A stretch of 45,840 nucleotides of DNA. Source: Hyphomicrobium sp. 99 (GTDB lineage Bacteria > Pseudomonadota > Alphaproteobacteria > Rhizobiales > Hyphomicrobiaceae). Where the stretch lies: NCBI RefSeq assembly GCF_000384335.2, contig NZ_ARWG02000003.1, forward strand, positions 1 through 45,840, given 5' to 3'. Made by a program: the position numbers and the translations under genes. Shown here piece by piece: positions 7,270 through 15,660 of the stretch. The first letter of the stretch is position 1. Every line of letters starts with the position of its first letter. The notes under the pieces were generated by a model. The model saw only the letters and a list, made by a program, of their open reading frames with translations. It was not told the origin of the DNA and ran no database searches.

Positions 7270-7887
7270 ATGTCAGATACAGCGCACGTCGACAGCGAGT
7301 GGTTTCGCACACGGTTCGCTCAGAAGGGAACGTCTTATAGGGCGTTCGCTCGCGAGCATGGCATGGACCCATCCGCCGTGTCGCGCATGCTGACAGGTCA
7401 AAGACGAATGCAGAGGGATGAAGCCGCCGCCATCGCTCAATTTATCGGCGCACCAGTCAGCGAAGTTTTGAAACATGCGGGCGTAACCATCGACGGCGAG
7501 TTCACGCCGATACTGCTCGTCGCAACGATCAATGAGCACGGCCAAATCGAGCGCCTACCGGAGCCGCGACCGTTGCCGCATTCAGTGATCGAGCGAGCGC
7601 AGTCTGCGATTGATGCGGTCCCGCGTGTTCTCGCTGCGCAGATTCGTGCGCTGACTGGACCGTTGACCGTCATGGATGATGCGCTTGTATTGTTCAGCCA
7701 CACCGATGACGTTGAGCCTACTTCGATAGGTGCGTTGTCTATCTGCCGGAACTTCGCGGGCGATCAAATCCTCGCCAAGATCGAGCGCGCCAGGAAGACC
7801 GGCGAGGCGCGCGTCGTCACGATTGACGGCAAGGTCAAGGAATTTGACCTGCAAACAGCGACGCCAATTCTGACGATCATTCCATAA
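7270..7887 (+). CDS. CI-like lysogeny repressor
   Basis: This 205-residue protein is transcribed away from the Cro-like gene. Residues ~10-55 form an HTH (SYRAFAREHGMDPSAVSRML at 22-41). The C-terminal half (about 130-205) resembles the beta-barrel of S24/LexA-type repressors (GALSICR, then GDQILAKIERA). I find no Gly-x-Ser-Met catalytic serine motif before it, so RecA-stimulated self-cleavage looks unlikely and induction may need an antirepressor or another route. I infer that it binds the seven dyads listed here. The gene ends at a strong hairpin terminator. SD support is weak (GGGAG ~15 bases upstream), as is common for repressor genes. Confidence 0.82.
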   Translation: MSDTAHVDSEWFRTRFAQKGTSYRAFAREHGMDPSAVSRMLTGQRRMQRDEAAAIAQFIGAPVSEVLKHAGVTIDGEFTPILLVATINEHGQIERLPEPRPLPHSVIERAQSAIDAVPRVLAAQIRALTGPLTVMDDALVLFSHTDDVEPTSIGALSICRNFAGDQILAKIERARKTGEARVVTIDGKVKEFDLQTATPILTIIP

Positions 7888-7894
7888 AACACGG

Positions 7895-7934
7895 AAGGCC
7901 GGTAACTCCCGCAACTGAGTTACCGGCCTTCTCT
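7895..7934 (+). terminator. Terminator after the repressor gene
   Basis: A perfect 14-bp stem (7895-7908 with 7917-7930, AAGGCCGGTAACTC and its complement) with an 8-base loop is followed by CTCTTG. It would insulate the repressor transcript and could stop leftward transcripts too. Confidence 0.85.
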
Positions 7935-8123
7935 TGCTGGCGCGCCCCGCTGCCGAGCAAATTAAAAAGCGTGCAGTTCCTAGAGGGATTCGCGGGTTTA
8001 TTGGGACTTCTCAAGCGGCCCACCGCAAAGCCGCTGCACCGGCTAATCGTTGCGATAAAAGCATTAACGATGTGTTTCCGTCAACGGGCGATGTGATTTA
8101 TTTTTAAAATCGCATCGGCCGCC

Positions 8124-8153
8124 TTGACGCGTGCGCTCTGTTGCCCGTAGTGT
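8124..8153 (+). promoter_or_regulatory. Promoter of the recombination operon
   Basis: TTGACG (8124-8129) and TAGTGT (8148-8153) are separated by 18 bp. The operator begins 28 bp after the start of the -35, exactly as at the 41221 promoter. Both promoters begin TTGACGCG. Confidence 0.6.
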
Positions 8154-8168
8154 TGCTCTTATCGCAAC
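8152..8168. promoter_or_regulatory. Repressor operator site 4 (GTTGCTCTTATCGCAAC)
   Basis: It matches the dyad at 12 of 14 arm positions with a perfect right arm. It covers the -10 end and start point of the recombination-operon promoter, 24 bp before the exonuclease ATG. Confidence 0.75.
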
Positions 8169-8192
8169 GCACCGCAACGAAAGGCGCATCGC

Positions 8193-9056
8193 ATGGCATC
8201 AGCCCAAAAAGTCAAGGACGACATTAAGCCCGGCATTTATGCGGGCATCCCCAACGAGGCGTATCATTCAGGCCCAGGCATTTCCAAGTCCGGCCTTTGG
8301 ACGATACACACCAAGTCACCGGCTCATTTCAAGTTCGGAGAGCGCAAGGAATCGACGGCTTTCGACATTGGCGAAGCTTGTCACCTTGCCATTCTTGAGC
8401 CGAACCTGTTCGAGAAGAAAGTCGTGCGCGGTCCCGAAGACCGTCGCGGCAACAAGTGGAAAGACCTTGCCGAAGTCTGCGGCATCGACGGAAAGCTGCT
8501 GCTGACATCTGGCGATTACGACAGCGCTCTCGCTATTCGCGACGCCGTGCATGCTGACGCATTCGTCAGCGGCATCGTCACCAACGAAAACGCGACCATC
8601 GAAACGTCTGGCTATTGGGTCGACGAGGAAACCGGCCTGCTCTGCCGTTGCCGCCCGGATCTTTACCGCCCCGACCTCAGCGTCATGGTCGACGTTAAAT
8701 CGACCGTCAGCGCACACCCCGACGCGTTCGCTAAGAGCGTCACCAACTACGGCTACCACGCGCAGGAAGCATTCTATTCAGACGGCTGGCGTGCGCTCGG
8801 GCAGAACGTCGACGGATTTGTGTTTCTCGCATGGGAGAAAACGAGCCCCTACGCGTTCGGGATCTACGAGCTACCCCCGGCAATCGTCGAGGAAGGCCGC
8901 GCCATCATTCGCCGCTCGCTCGAAACTTACGCTGTGTGCCAGCGCTCGAACTCATGGCCCGCCTACGGCCAAGGCGTCCAAGAGCTTGATTTCAAGCGTT
9001 GGGCCTACCGCCTGACTGAAGCCCCGTCAGCACTCGATACGGAGCTTTCAGCGTGA
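8193..9056 (+). CDS. PD-(D/E)XK exonuclease, RecE/lambda-exonuclease-like (DUF3799 type)
   Basis: This 287-residue 5'-3' dsDNA exonuclease would generate 3' single strands for the annealase encoded two genes downstream. Visible active-site residues are His64 (GEACHLAIL), Asp156 (CRPDLY), the D167-V-K169 motif and Gln191/Tyr195 on the following helix. It is similar to the C-terminal catalytic part of RecE rather than the full-length protein. It is the first gene of the recombination operon, directly behind a repressor-controlled promoter, so it should be off in lysogeny. Confidence 0.9.
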   Translation: MASAQKVKDDIKPGIYAGIPNEAYHSGPGISKSGLWTIHTKSPAHFKFGERKESTAFDIGEACHLAILEPNLFEKKVVRGPEDRRGNKWKDLAEVCGIDGKLLLTSGDYDSALAIRDAVHADAFVSGIVTNENATIETSGYWVDEETGLLCRCRPDLYRPDLSVMVDVKSTVSAHPDAFAKSVTNYGYHAQEAFYSDGWRALGQNVDGFVFLAWEKTSPYAFGIYELPPAIVEEGRAIIRRSLETYAVCQRSNSWPAYGQGVQELDFKRWAYRLTEAPSALDTELSA

Positions 9057-9250
9057 AGCTCTCCGTCCAGACGCGGCTTTATTGGGAGGCCGCACACTTC
9101 TTTCGCCGGTCCGGAAAATCGGACCTAACCATAGCAAAAAAATTTCTCGAAAAGGTCGCGGCCGACGCGCCCGCCCGTCTCAAAGACCGAGCAATCAACG
9201 TCCTCGTGGAGATCGACAATGAGCAATTCAACCGCGCTTGCAACCGCTGA
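9053..9250 (+). CDS. Small ORFan between exonuclease and annealase
   Basis: This 65-residue basic, helical protein starts at GTG (9053), overlapping the exonuclease stop, and overlaps the RecT start by 32 bases. No motif is recognised. The tight packing suggests a partner of the recombination pair. Confidence 0.7.
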   Translation: MKLSVQTRLYWEAAHFFRRSGKSDLTIAKKFLEKVAADAPARLKDRAINVLVEIDNEQFNRACNR

Positions 9251-10148
9251 CCAGCGTCAAGCTACACTTCGCAATGCCCTCGTGAAAATGGCCCCGGAAT
9301 TTAGCAAGGCGTTGCCGGGCCATATTACGGCCGACCGCTTCGTGCGAACGGCCCAGACAGCAATCGCACTCACGCGCAACATCGACCGCGTGAGGAACCC
9401 ACAGTCGTTGCTTGCAGCCTGCACAAAGGCCGCAGCAGACGGGCTTATTCTGGACGGGCGCGAGGCCGCGCTTGTCATCGACTACAACGGCGAAGCTCAG
9501 TACCGCCCGATGATACGCGGCTTGCTCAAGCTCGCGTATCAGAGCGGCGAGCTTAAAGGGATCGTTGTCGAAGTTGTGCGGCAGGGCGATGTCTTCAGGC
9601 ACCGGCCGACGAACCTGCTCGAGCCGATCACGCACGAGATCGACCACGACGCCGAACGCGGCGAGCCGCGCGTCGTCTATGCGATGGCCGAATTGAAGGA
9701 AGGCGGCATCGTTCACGAGGTTATGTCAGTCGCAGCGATCAATCGCATTCGCGACCGCTCTGATGGTTGGAAAGCCTTTCAGGCCGGTAAGATCAAGTCG
9801 ACGCCTTGGGGTACGGATTGGGAAGAAATGGCGCGCAAGACCGTATTCCGCCGCCTCTCGAAATATCTGCCGTCGAGCAATGAGAAATTGCACCAAGCGG
9901 CCGAACGTCCCGACGACGCCGTGACTATCGATGGCGAAGCCGTCGAGACGACGCCGCCGACGACGACGAAGGCACCGGCAGGCCCGAAGACGCGCGGCGG
10001 CGCAGCGGCGGCACTTAGAGCCGTTCAGCCCGTCCAGCAGCCGCTTGAACTCGATCCCGAGCGCGAGCCCGCAGAGCAAACCGGCTTCGACCTTGAGACG
10101 GGCGAAATCCTCGAAACCAGAGCGGACTACCCGGGCGACGACATCTAA
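9219..10148 (+). CDS. recT: RecT-family single-strand annealing protein
   Basis: This 309-residue annealase pairs complementary ssDNA exposed by the exonuclease. Family-typical blocks are DRFVRTAQTAIALTRN (44-59), PQSLLAACTKAAADGL (63-78), the YRPMIRGLLKLAYQSG segment (about 93-108) and DGWKAFQAGKIKSTPW near 182-197. The C-terminal ~80 residues are Pro/Thr/Ala-rich and probably disordered, ending in an acidic tip. GGAG precedes the ATG. Together with the exonuclease and SSB this is a RecET-like system. Confidence 0.93.
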   Translation: MSNSTALATADQRQATLRNALVKMAPEFSKALPGHITADRFVRTAQTAIALTRNIDRVRNPQSLLAACTKAAADGLILDGREAALVIDYNGEAQYRPMIRGLLKLAYQSGELKGIVVEVVRQGDVFRHRPTNLLEPITHEIDHDAERGEPRVVYAMAELKEGGIVHEVMSVAAINRIRDRSDGWKAFQAGKIKSTPWGTDWEEMARKTVFRRLSKYLPSSNEKLHQAAERPDDAVTIDGEAVETTPPTTTKAPAGPKTRGGAAAALRAVQPVQQPLELDPEREPAEQTGFDLETGEILETRADYPGDDI

Positions 10149-10190
10149 CGCCGCCCGGCATCAGCGCAATCATCGCAGGAGGAAACGAAA

Positions 10191-10844
10191 ATGCGTATCG
10201 AAGCAGGCAAATGGTATCTCAATCGGGAAGGCAATTGCGTCGGCCCGATGCAGCGGAACAAAGACGCGACGTGGTTCTGGAAGGATGGAGAAGAGCGTGC
10301 CTACTTTTTCGACGGCCGCGCGGGTGTTGGGCCACACCCGAGCCCGTGCGACCTCGTTCGAGAGTGGGTCAATCCGGACACTCCCACAGAGCCGCCGCAC
10401 GACCTCGTTCGCGAGCAGCGCTTCGTTCGGGAGCCTTACGCTCGCGTTGGGAAATGGGTCGATGCTCCCACGAGGCCCGGCAGCATCAGCTACGTCGAAA
10501 CGCAGGAACCGATCCAGAGCGTAGAAACGCAGGCACCGGCCCAGAACGACGACGCGACATATGACAGTCTAGTCCGCGTGCTCGCGGATGCACACGCGCA
10601 GGCGTCGCGCGGCAAAGGCAAGGAGCGCCACGCCAACGGCCGCCCATTTGACCGCCAGCCGATCATGGAGCTTGGGCGCATGTACGGCCCCGGCTTTGCT
10701 GCCGGGCAAGCCGCGAAGAAAGCCCAGGAAGCAATGGGCATGGTTGCGCGAGGCCATCGCAACGCTGCGGTCTTCGAACTGCTGGGATCGATCAACTATC
10801 TCGCGGCCTGCGTGATGCTAATACGCGAGCAGCAAGCCTCTTAA
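10191..10844 (+). CDS. Conserved-looking phage protein of unknown function
   Basis: This 217-residue protein has a strong GGAGG SD. Residues 1-80 are rich in Trp, Tyr and Gly with two related segments (PCDLVREW near 53-60, PHDLVREQ near 71-78), suggesting an internal duplication. A Gln/Thr/Pro-rich linker (100-125) leads to a helical C-terminal domain (about 130-217) with small-residue packing (GFAAGQAAKKAQEA). I do not recognise a family. Position in the recombination operon suggests a DNA-metabolism role. Confidence 0.75.
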   Translation: MRIEAGKWYLNREGNCVGPMQRNKDATWFWKDGEERAYFFDGRAGVGPHPSPCDLVREWVNPDTPTEPPHDLVREQRFVREPYARVGKWVDAPTRPGSISYVETQEPIQSVETQAPAQNDDATYDSLVRVLADAHAQASRGKGKERHANGRPFDRQPIMELGRMYGPGFAAGQAAKKAQEAMGMVARGHRNAAVFELLGSINYLAACVMLIREQQAS

Positions 10845-10865
10845 GCGCGGCACGGCCGCACAAAC

Positions 10866-10881
10866 TGTAATGTACATTACA
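10866..10881. promoter_or_regulatory. Perfect 16-bp palindrome TGTAATGTACATTACA
   Basis: It lies between two genes of the recombination operon and contains the first possible ATG (10870) of the SprT-like gene. It could be an operator for an unidentified regulator or a small RNA hairpin masking the start. It differs from the 17-bp phage operator but shares TGTAAT-type half-sites with the region upstream of int. Confidence 0.4.
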
Positions 10882-11610
10882 AACGAGAACGACATGCCAT
10901 CCGAACAGCGCACGCCTACGCAAGAAACGTACAGCGACCTACAAGCCGCTTACGATCACTTCAACACGACGCTGTTCGGAGGCGAGCTTCCTCCCTGCCT
11001 CATAACTCTACAGCGCAAGGGACCTCGGGTCATGGGGTATTACTCGCCAGGGCGGTTCATTCACCGCGCAGAGGAAGATCGTAAGACAGACGAGATCGCG
11101 ATGAGCCCGATTTTCTTCGTCCGCAAAGACGACATCGAGGCGCTTGAAGTTCTCGTCCATGAAATGTGCCATTTGTGGCAACAGCATTTTGGCACGCCAT
11201 CGCGAACTAGCTACCACAATAAGGAATGGTCGCAGAAGATGCAGGCCGTTGGGCTAATGCCATCAACGACCGGAGCGCCCGGCGGGAAAGCCGTTGGCCA
11301 AAGCATGGACCATTATCGTATTGTCGGCGGACAGTTCGAGGCCGAGGCGCAAGCACTCATAGACGGAGGATTTAAGCTCTGCTGGTACGACTGCACGGCA
11401 CGCTTTCCGATAATGACACCACGCGTTCCCCGCAGAAATGAGGACGGCGAAAGCGGCGAGGATGCTGGCGAAACCGAGGAAGCCGCTCCGCCTTTGTCTG
11501 GCAAGCGCGTAAAATTCACCTGCCCAAAATGCGAGGCAAACGCATGGGGCAAGGGATCTTTGCAGATCATGTGCGCCCCATGCGGAGTAGTTTTCGAGAG
11601 CGCAAGCTAG
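10870..11610 (+). CDS. SprT-like zinc metalloprotein
   Basis: Counted from the first ATG, the protein has 246 residues. Residues ~21-190 form a SprT-like domain with the zinc-protease signature H97-E-M-C-H101. A C-terminal zinc ribbon lies at about 216-240 (CPKC and CAPC). Eukaryotic SPRTN cleaves DNA-protein crosslinks; for phage members the target is unknown. A second ATG at 10894 would avoid the palindrome at 10866-10881 and is equally plausible. The gene ends the recombination operon and meets the late operon tail-to-tail (4-base overlap at 11607). Confidence 0.88.
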   Translation: MYITNENDMPSEQRTPTQETYSDLQAAYDHFNTTLFGGELPPCLITLQRKGPRVMGYYSPGRFIHRAEEDRKTDEIAMSPIFFVRKDDIEALEVLVHEMCHLWQQHFGTPSRTSYHNKEWSQKMQAVGLMPSTTGAPGGKAVGQSMDHYRIVGGQFEAEAQALIDGGFKLCWYDCTARFPIMTPRVPRRNEDGESGEDAGETEEAAPPLSGKRVKFTCPKCEANAWGKGSLQIMCAPCGVVFESAS

Positions 11611-12011
11611 CGCTTCGAGACGACGGCACCCAGCAGACGAGCGGCGATGTCAGTTGCCGCCTTGCTGCCGAAGTAGAAGCCAATCACCATCATAACGATG
11701 CCGCTCACTTGCGGGCCAGGATCAGGCGTCGAGCCCAAGGCTAGCACCGTGTCCCACACCACGATTTTCGCCACGTAGAGCAGCGCGCACTTGCCGATCA
11801 ATTCGCGCGTCGACCACCATTTATCGCTTTGAGCGGCAATCGTCGCAAGCGAGATTTGCCCCTCGAAAAATTTGACGGCCTGATCTGCGGCCAGCTTGTC
11901 CTTGTTCGTCTGCGCTGCAATCTTCGCCTGATAGGCACGCTCAAGCGGCGCAACCAGCTTTTCGACGAGCCCGCCCGTCAGCAGTGATAGAAGCCAAGTC
12001 ATCGTTCCCAC
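11607..12011 (-). CDS. Putative holin or lysis membrane protein
   Basis: This 134-residue protein has a hydrophobic N-terminal segment (WLLSLLTGGLV), a charged helical stretch (20-65) and two C-terminal membrane segments (about 72-95 and 103-120). This architecture fits phage holin-like proteins (3TM family). It is the last gene of the late operon, after two other small membrane proteins. The assignment rests on topology and position only. Confidence 0.6.
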   Translation of the reverse strand: MGTMTWLLSLLTGGLVEKLVAPLERAYQAKIAAQTNKDKLAADQAVKFFEGQISLATIAAQSDKWWSTRELIGKCALLYVAKIVVWDTVLALGSTPDPGPQVSGIVMMVIGFYFGSKAATDIAARLLGAVVSKR

Positions 12012-12208
12012 CCGAATTTTCGTTCAGCATAAAGCCACACTTCGGCCGCGACGCCGACCAAGCTTCCAAGAGCAACTTCGATCATTTGAATAACGTCGTC
12101 ATCAGCCGCGAGAGTTGTTCCGATGTCTGGCGACAGCAGACCTCGCGCCATGAGAAAAGCCGCGACGTATCGCAGCCCGATCCGAAGAATAATATTGGTC
12201 ATGGGCAC
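11999..12208 (-). CDS. Small two-helix membrane protein, putative holin
   Basis: This 69-residue protein has two hydrophobic segments (about 4-24 and 42-60) and a basic/Trp C-terminal tail. This is the class II holin-like shape. It overlaps the next gene by 13 bases. In a three-gene lysis cluster it could be the holin itself, or pair with the 134-residue protein as antiholin. Confidence 0.6.
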   Translation of the reverse strand: MPMTNIILRIGLRYVAAFLMARGLLSPDIGTTLAADDDVIQMIEVALGSLVGVAAEVWLYAERKFGWER

Positions 12209-12245
12209 CTCCGGACACTGGACTATCCCGGCAAGGGTTGCCGCG

Positions 12246-12503
12246 CTAACCGCCAGGAACCCCGGTCGTAGTTGCGACGCGCCAGAGCGCCGTTATGAAC
12301 AGTGCAAGAATGATCCACATAGCTTTGACGGCATGGCCGTTAAGGCGCTCGACTGACTTCTCGATGCGATCAAGCGCCGCTTCGACGTGCGGTCGTTGCG
12401 TTTCAAGGACGACAACACGATCATTGAGCTTGTTAACGCGCCCATGAATCTTATCCAATTCGGCTCTCATGTTGTCCGCTGACGTTGCGCGTTTCGCTGC
12501 CAT
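12246..12503 (-). CDS. Coiled-coil protein with C-terminal membrane anchor
   Basis: This 85-residue protein has an N-terminal charged coiled coil (about 8-58, heptad pattern around KLNDRVVVLE) followed by one transmembrane helix (about 60-78) and a Gly-rich end. The layout matches XhlA-like haemolysin/holin-associated proteins. Position after the tail fibre and before the putative holins supports a lysis-accessory role. Confidence 0.6.
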   Translation of the reverse strand: MAAKRATSADNMRAELDKIHGRVNKLNDRVVVLETQRPHVEAALDRIEKSVERLNGHAVKAMWIILALFITALWRVATTTGVPGG

Positions 12504-12595
12504 GTTATCCCGCCTTCATTTGATGCGGGATATAACCCGGATAAAGTTGACCGCTCATACTAAGCGGCCAACCAATCCCACCCCGAGCGGCCGCC

Positions 12596-15500
12596 TTAAG
12601 TCCCGATAAGGCCGTGCGTCGTCAACGCGTCAATGATCGCCTTAATAGCCGCCGCACATTCTGCCGTTGTGGCAGTGCTAACGTCCTTCGATGCCTTCGA
12701 TCCCGTTCCCGTCCACGCTGACCAGCCTGTGTCTCTAGCGCCAACAACCTTGACGTTGTTAACCAGCAAACTCGTGAGCAGGTACAGTGACGAGAACGGG
12801 AGCGTCGAAATACCTAGCGCCGCGCCGCCTGACGAACTAGGGAACAGCGCAACGTCAGAAAGGAAAATCTTGTCGGTGACGGTCCCGCCTACAGATAGAG
12901 CTAACGCAAGCTGACCCTGCGGAGTCGAACTGCTGACACTTGAGGCGACGCCGCGAATACGTGCGAACTCTCGTTGCGCGCCTGCGGTATCCGTCAAGTA
13001 GAACGACTGATAGACAGTATCGAAGTTGGTCGCGTTCGCTTGCGGCCTAACGCCTTCAAGCCGCAAGCCCTGTCTTGAGGCAGTGTTCGTATCGTTGATT
13101 AGCCGAAGTGGAACACCTGTCGCCCTACTAACCCTTGCTTGCGGCGGCGACGCATAATCCATGTCGGCTGTCTGGTAGGCAGCGATACGACCGGCCATTG
13201 TGATCATACCGTCAACGCCATTCGCTCCGTAGCGATAGACCGCTTGGCCCGTGCCTGGGTAGCGATTGAGATTTGCAGCGTCGAAGCGGCCACCGACTAC
13301 GTTAATCTGCGTACTGCCGACTGTGTTCGTCTTCGGGTCAATGAAGAAGGTACATGCTTCAGCGGGCATCTGCCACGAACCATAGACGCAGCCGATAAAG
13401 TCTATTCGGTTGAACTCGCCAGTGATAGCAATAGCGCCATTGCCAACGACGTCGTAGCCAAAGACAGTGGTGCACGCATTGAAGGTGGCAGAGCTACAGT
13501 TATCGAGAAGCATAACGAAGCCTGACTGTCCGAAGTTAGGAGATGTCGGACCGGCGCCGTGAATCTTAGAGCCGATAAAGTTGACAGTATTGCTCCAATT
13601 CTGTCCGACAAGCTGAACTGCGCCGGTAACGCTGTCCGAATAGCCGTGAGAGTTTTCTACACGACAGTTTACAAGACTGAGGTCATTGCAGTTTGCGCCT
13701 TGTCCGGAGACTGTTAGCAAGTCTTCAGTCTGTCCCAGAAACATCGCAGGGCGTACGATAATAGGAACATTCGTTGCCGAGAGGCGCGCTTGATGACTGA
13801 GCGTGATAGTCAGCCGGTCCGTACTTACGGCAGTGATGCGCGACACAAGAAGATCGTTAGACGTAAAGGTCTTCGATCCGCCCTTATAGACCCCAAGATA
13901 ATCGCCAACTCCGATGTCTGTAGACAAAGGATAGTTCAGCGCGAGCGAAGCGCTGTTAGCAGCGATAGTGCCGCGAAGGATCAAGAACGAACCCGGATTA
14001 CCAGAACCCGCGCGAATAGTTCCGGCCGTCACTGGCGTACCAATGGCGACCGTCGCAGACGTAACAGAAGTGATCTTGAACAGACTCGGTTGCGGATTGT
14101 TATTGCTTGCGAGCGTTCGGGCATTGTTGACAACAAAGTATTCTTGGTTGGTCGCGTGTTCCGCAAGCCAAAAACTCTCGCTAGCCGTGAGTGTGGCTGT
14201 GCCGTTTCCGTTATCGGTAACCGTGAATGTCGCCGTTCTGGAATGATAGCCGGACTTCGAACCGTTGATAATGTTGCCTTGCGTTTGTTGCGCGCCGCAA
14301 GACTGAACCGTCACATCGTTCCAACGAGAGTTAAAGCAACCTTCAACCCAGATGCCTGCGTTGAAAAAGCTATCGAAGTCGATTCCTTCCATATCGGCTT
14401 CCAGGAGGTTCCACCCGTAGAGGCCGATAGGATCAGTGAACTTACGTTCACCGAAAAACGTGAGGTTTGAAAACTTCGTGAGCATTCGCCAACCATACGG
14501 CAAATGTATAGGAAGAAGTGCACGCGGACCAACGACGCCACTCAACGGGCCAGCCGAGCGCGTGATAGTAGACGAAACAAAGTTCCGGCAGTGAATGTGC
14601 GCGCCGTAAGCGCCGCCGCCGCCCCTAAAAACAAGCATCTTCTGCTGGCCGAGCCCTGTCTGTGCCCAGATCTTCGCATATGATGTAGGACTAATAAGCT
14701 CGTCGTTGACCGCATACGAAGCGTTGCCGAAATCGACAACGGCCACGCGGAAGTTGCCGCCCTGCATCCATGTGATCGCGTCGTCAATCATCGTGCGGAG
14801 AGCGGCGGTAACGGCTGTCTCGTTCTGGCTTTGGTAGTTATATTTTTGTGCGTAATCCAAGTCAGAAGCGCTGAGATAGTCAGAGGCGCGAAACACGGCG
14901 GGAGCGTCGTAGACGGCCTCTGCTCGCGCAACAACGGCTTGCGCTTCGACTGCTGCCGCACGCGCGTCGTCTCTCGCACCTTCCGCGCCGGACTTCGCGG
15001 CTTCCGCGCCTGCCCTTCCCGCAGCGGCATCATCCTTGCTGCTCGCCGCAGATGCGGCGCTAGAAGCCGCAGCCGCCGCCTCGCCCGGAGCGGCGATAAT
15101 GTCGTCCATATTGTCGACAACGGCCTGCATGTTGCCGATGGCCCCGGCAACCGCGTCGATATTGTCCGCGCTGCCAGAGAGCCGCAAAATATCCCCGACC
15201 AATGCGTCAAGCTCGCTTGGATCTGCCGACACTGGAATTTTGACAGAGCGAGAGATTTGCTCGGCAAGCTGCTGATCGCGCTTGACGGCGAGATCAAGAC
15301 CGCGCTCGACCGTTTCAGCGTAATAGGCCCCTTGGTTTTCAAGATCTATGTCCTGAACGAATGGGACATCGAGAATGATCGTGATCGATTGGCCGCTCGT
15401 CGGCGCGACAGTCGTCTCGACCTTACCGCCTTCATCGTCTCCCACACCGCTGACCGTGTAGTCTGTCCCGAGCGTCAGCACCGTTTCAACGCCGCCCTCG

Positions 15501-15616
15501 GTGCGTATCACCTTAATGTGCGCTTCGTCGAAGATCTTGAAATCAAAATCGTGCAGCTTCGTGACGCCGTTCCCGAAGTACGGCCCGGATTTATTAGTGT
15601 CGCTTGAAACGGTCAT
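12596..15616 (-). CDS. Tail fibre/tailspike with T7-fibre-like N-terminus and beta-helix body
   Basis: This 1006-residue receptor-binding protein has several parts. Residues ~1-150 resemble the T7 gp17 virion-attachment domain (GVTKLHDFDFKIFDE, then LGTDYTVSG). An Ala-rich coiled-coil stalk (about 165-240) follows. The body (about 250-850) looks like a right-handed parallel beta-helix of pectate-lyase/tailspike type, with a probable insertion near 475-530 (TVTDNGNGTATL) resembling a small beta-sandwich. The C-terminal ~70 residues form a Gly/Ser/Thr knob. No catalytic motif is evident, but a depolymerase activity is possible. It is preceded by a 10-bp hairpin that abuts its start. Confidence 0.85.
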   Translation of the reverse strand: MTVSSDTNKSGPYFGNGVTKLHDFDFKIFDEAHIKVIRTEGGVETVLTLGTDYTVSGVGDDEGGKVETTVAPTSGQSITIILDVPFVQDIDLENQGAYYAETVERGLDLAVKRDQQLAEQISRSVKIPVSADPSELDALVGDILRLSGSADNIDAVAGAIGNMQAVVDNMDDIIAAPGEAAAAASSAASAASSKDDAAAGRAGAEAAKSGAEGARDDARAAAVEAQAVVARAEAVYDAPAVFRASDYLSASDLDYAQKYNYQSQNETAVTAALRTMIDDAITWMQGGNFRVAVVDFGNASYAVNDELISPTSYAKIWAQTGLGQQKMLVFRGGGGAYGAHIHCRNFVSSTITRSAGPLSGVVGPRALLPIHLPYGWRMLTKFSNLTFFGERKFTDPIGLYGWNLLEADMEGIDFDSFFNAGIWVEGCFNSRWNDVTVQSCGAQQTQGNIINGSKSGYHSRTATFTVTDNGNGTATLTASESFWLAEHATNQEYFVVNNARTLASNNNPQPSLFKITSVTSATVAIGTPVTAGTIRAGSGNPGSFLILRGTIAANSASLALNYPLSTDIGVGDYLGVYKGGSKTFTSNDLLVSRITAVSTDRLTITLSHQARLSATNVPIIVRPAMFLGQTEDLLTVSGQGANCNDLSLVNCRVENSHGYSDSVTGAVQLVGQNWSNTVNFIGSKIHGAGPTSPNFGQSGFVMLLDNCSSATFNACTTVFGYDVVGNGAIAITGEFNRIDFIGCVYGSWQMPAEACTFFIDPKTNTVGSTQINVVGGRFDAANLNRYPGTGQAVYRYGANGVDGMITMAGRIAAYQTADMDYASPPQARVSRATGVPLRLINDTNTASRQGLRLEGVRPQANATNFDTVYQSFYLTDTAGAQREFARIRGVASSVSSSTPQGQLALALSVGGTVTDKIFLSDVALFPSSSGGAALGISTLPFSSLYLLTSLLVNNVKVVGARDTGWSAWTGTGSKASKDVSTATTAECAAAIKAIIDALTTHGLIGT

Positions 15617-15618
15617 TG

Positions 15619-15649
15619 TATGGTGGCCCCGCTGTTTGAGGCCACCATA
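15619..15649 (-). promoter_or_regulatory. Perfect 10-bp hairpin at the tail-fibre translation start
   Basis: TATGGTGGCC (15619-15628) pairs with GGCCACCATA (15640-15649) around an 11-base loop. On the mRNA (minus) strand the stem ends two bases before the fibre ATG at 15616, and the only purine-rich SD candidate (GCGGGG) lies in the loop/stem. There is no T-run, so translational control or mRNA processing is more likely than termination. Confidence 0.6.
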
Positions 15650-15660
15650 TGCACAGATGG

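Larger units (their letters stand above)
7935..8192. other. Intergenic control region upstream of the recombination operon
   Basis: No gene is seen. Besides the promoter and operator listed separately, there is a perfect operator half-site GTTGCGA (8049-8055) with a poor partner arm, flanked by the inverted hexamer ATCGTT/AACGAT. A minus-strand TTGACG lies at 8084-8079, with TTTTAT 18 bp further on. A weak leftward promoter toward the repressor terminator is therefore possible. Position 8090-8110 is AT-rich. Confidence 0.4.

Noticed and set aside
7202..7393. 63-codon + strand ORF with a very strong AAAGGGGGG SD overlapping the repressor start
   Set aside because: It crosses operator 3 and runs out of frame through the repressor HTH; the composition looks like a shadow frame. 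The SD-like G-run is noted but not called as a gene.
12596..15616. Diversity-generating retroelement, as in the related BPP-1 system
   Set aside because: BPP-1 diversifies its tail-fibre-linked receptor protein, but no reverse transcriptase and no template repeat of the fibre 3' end are present here.
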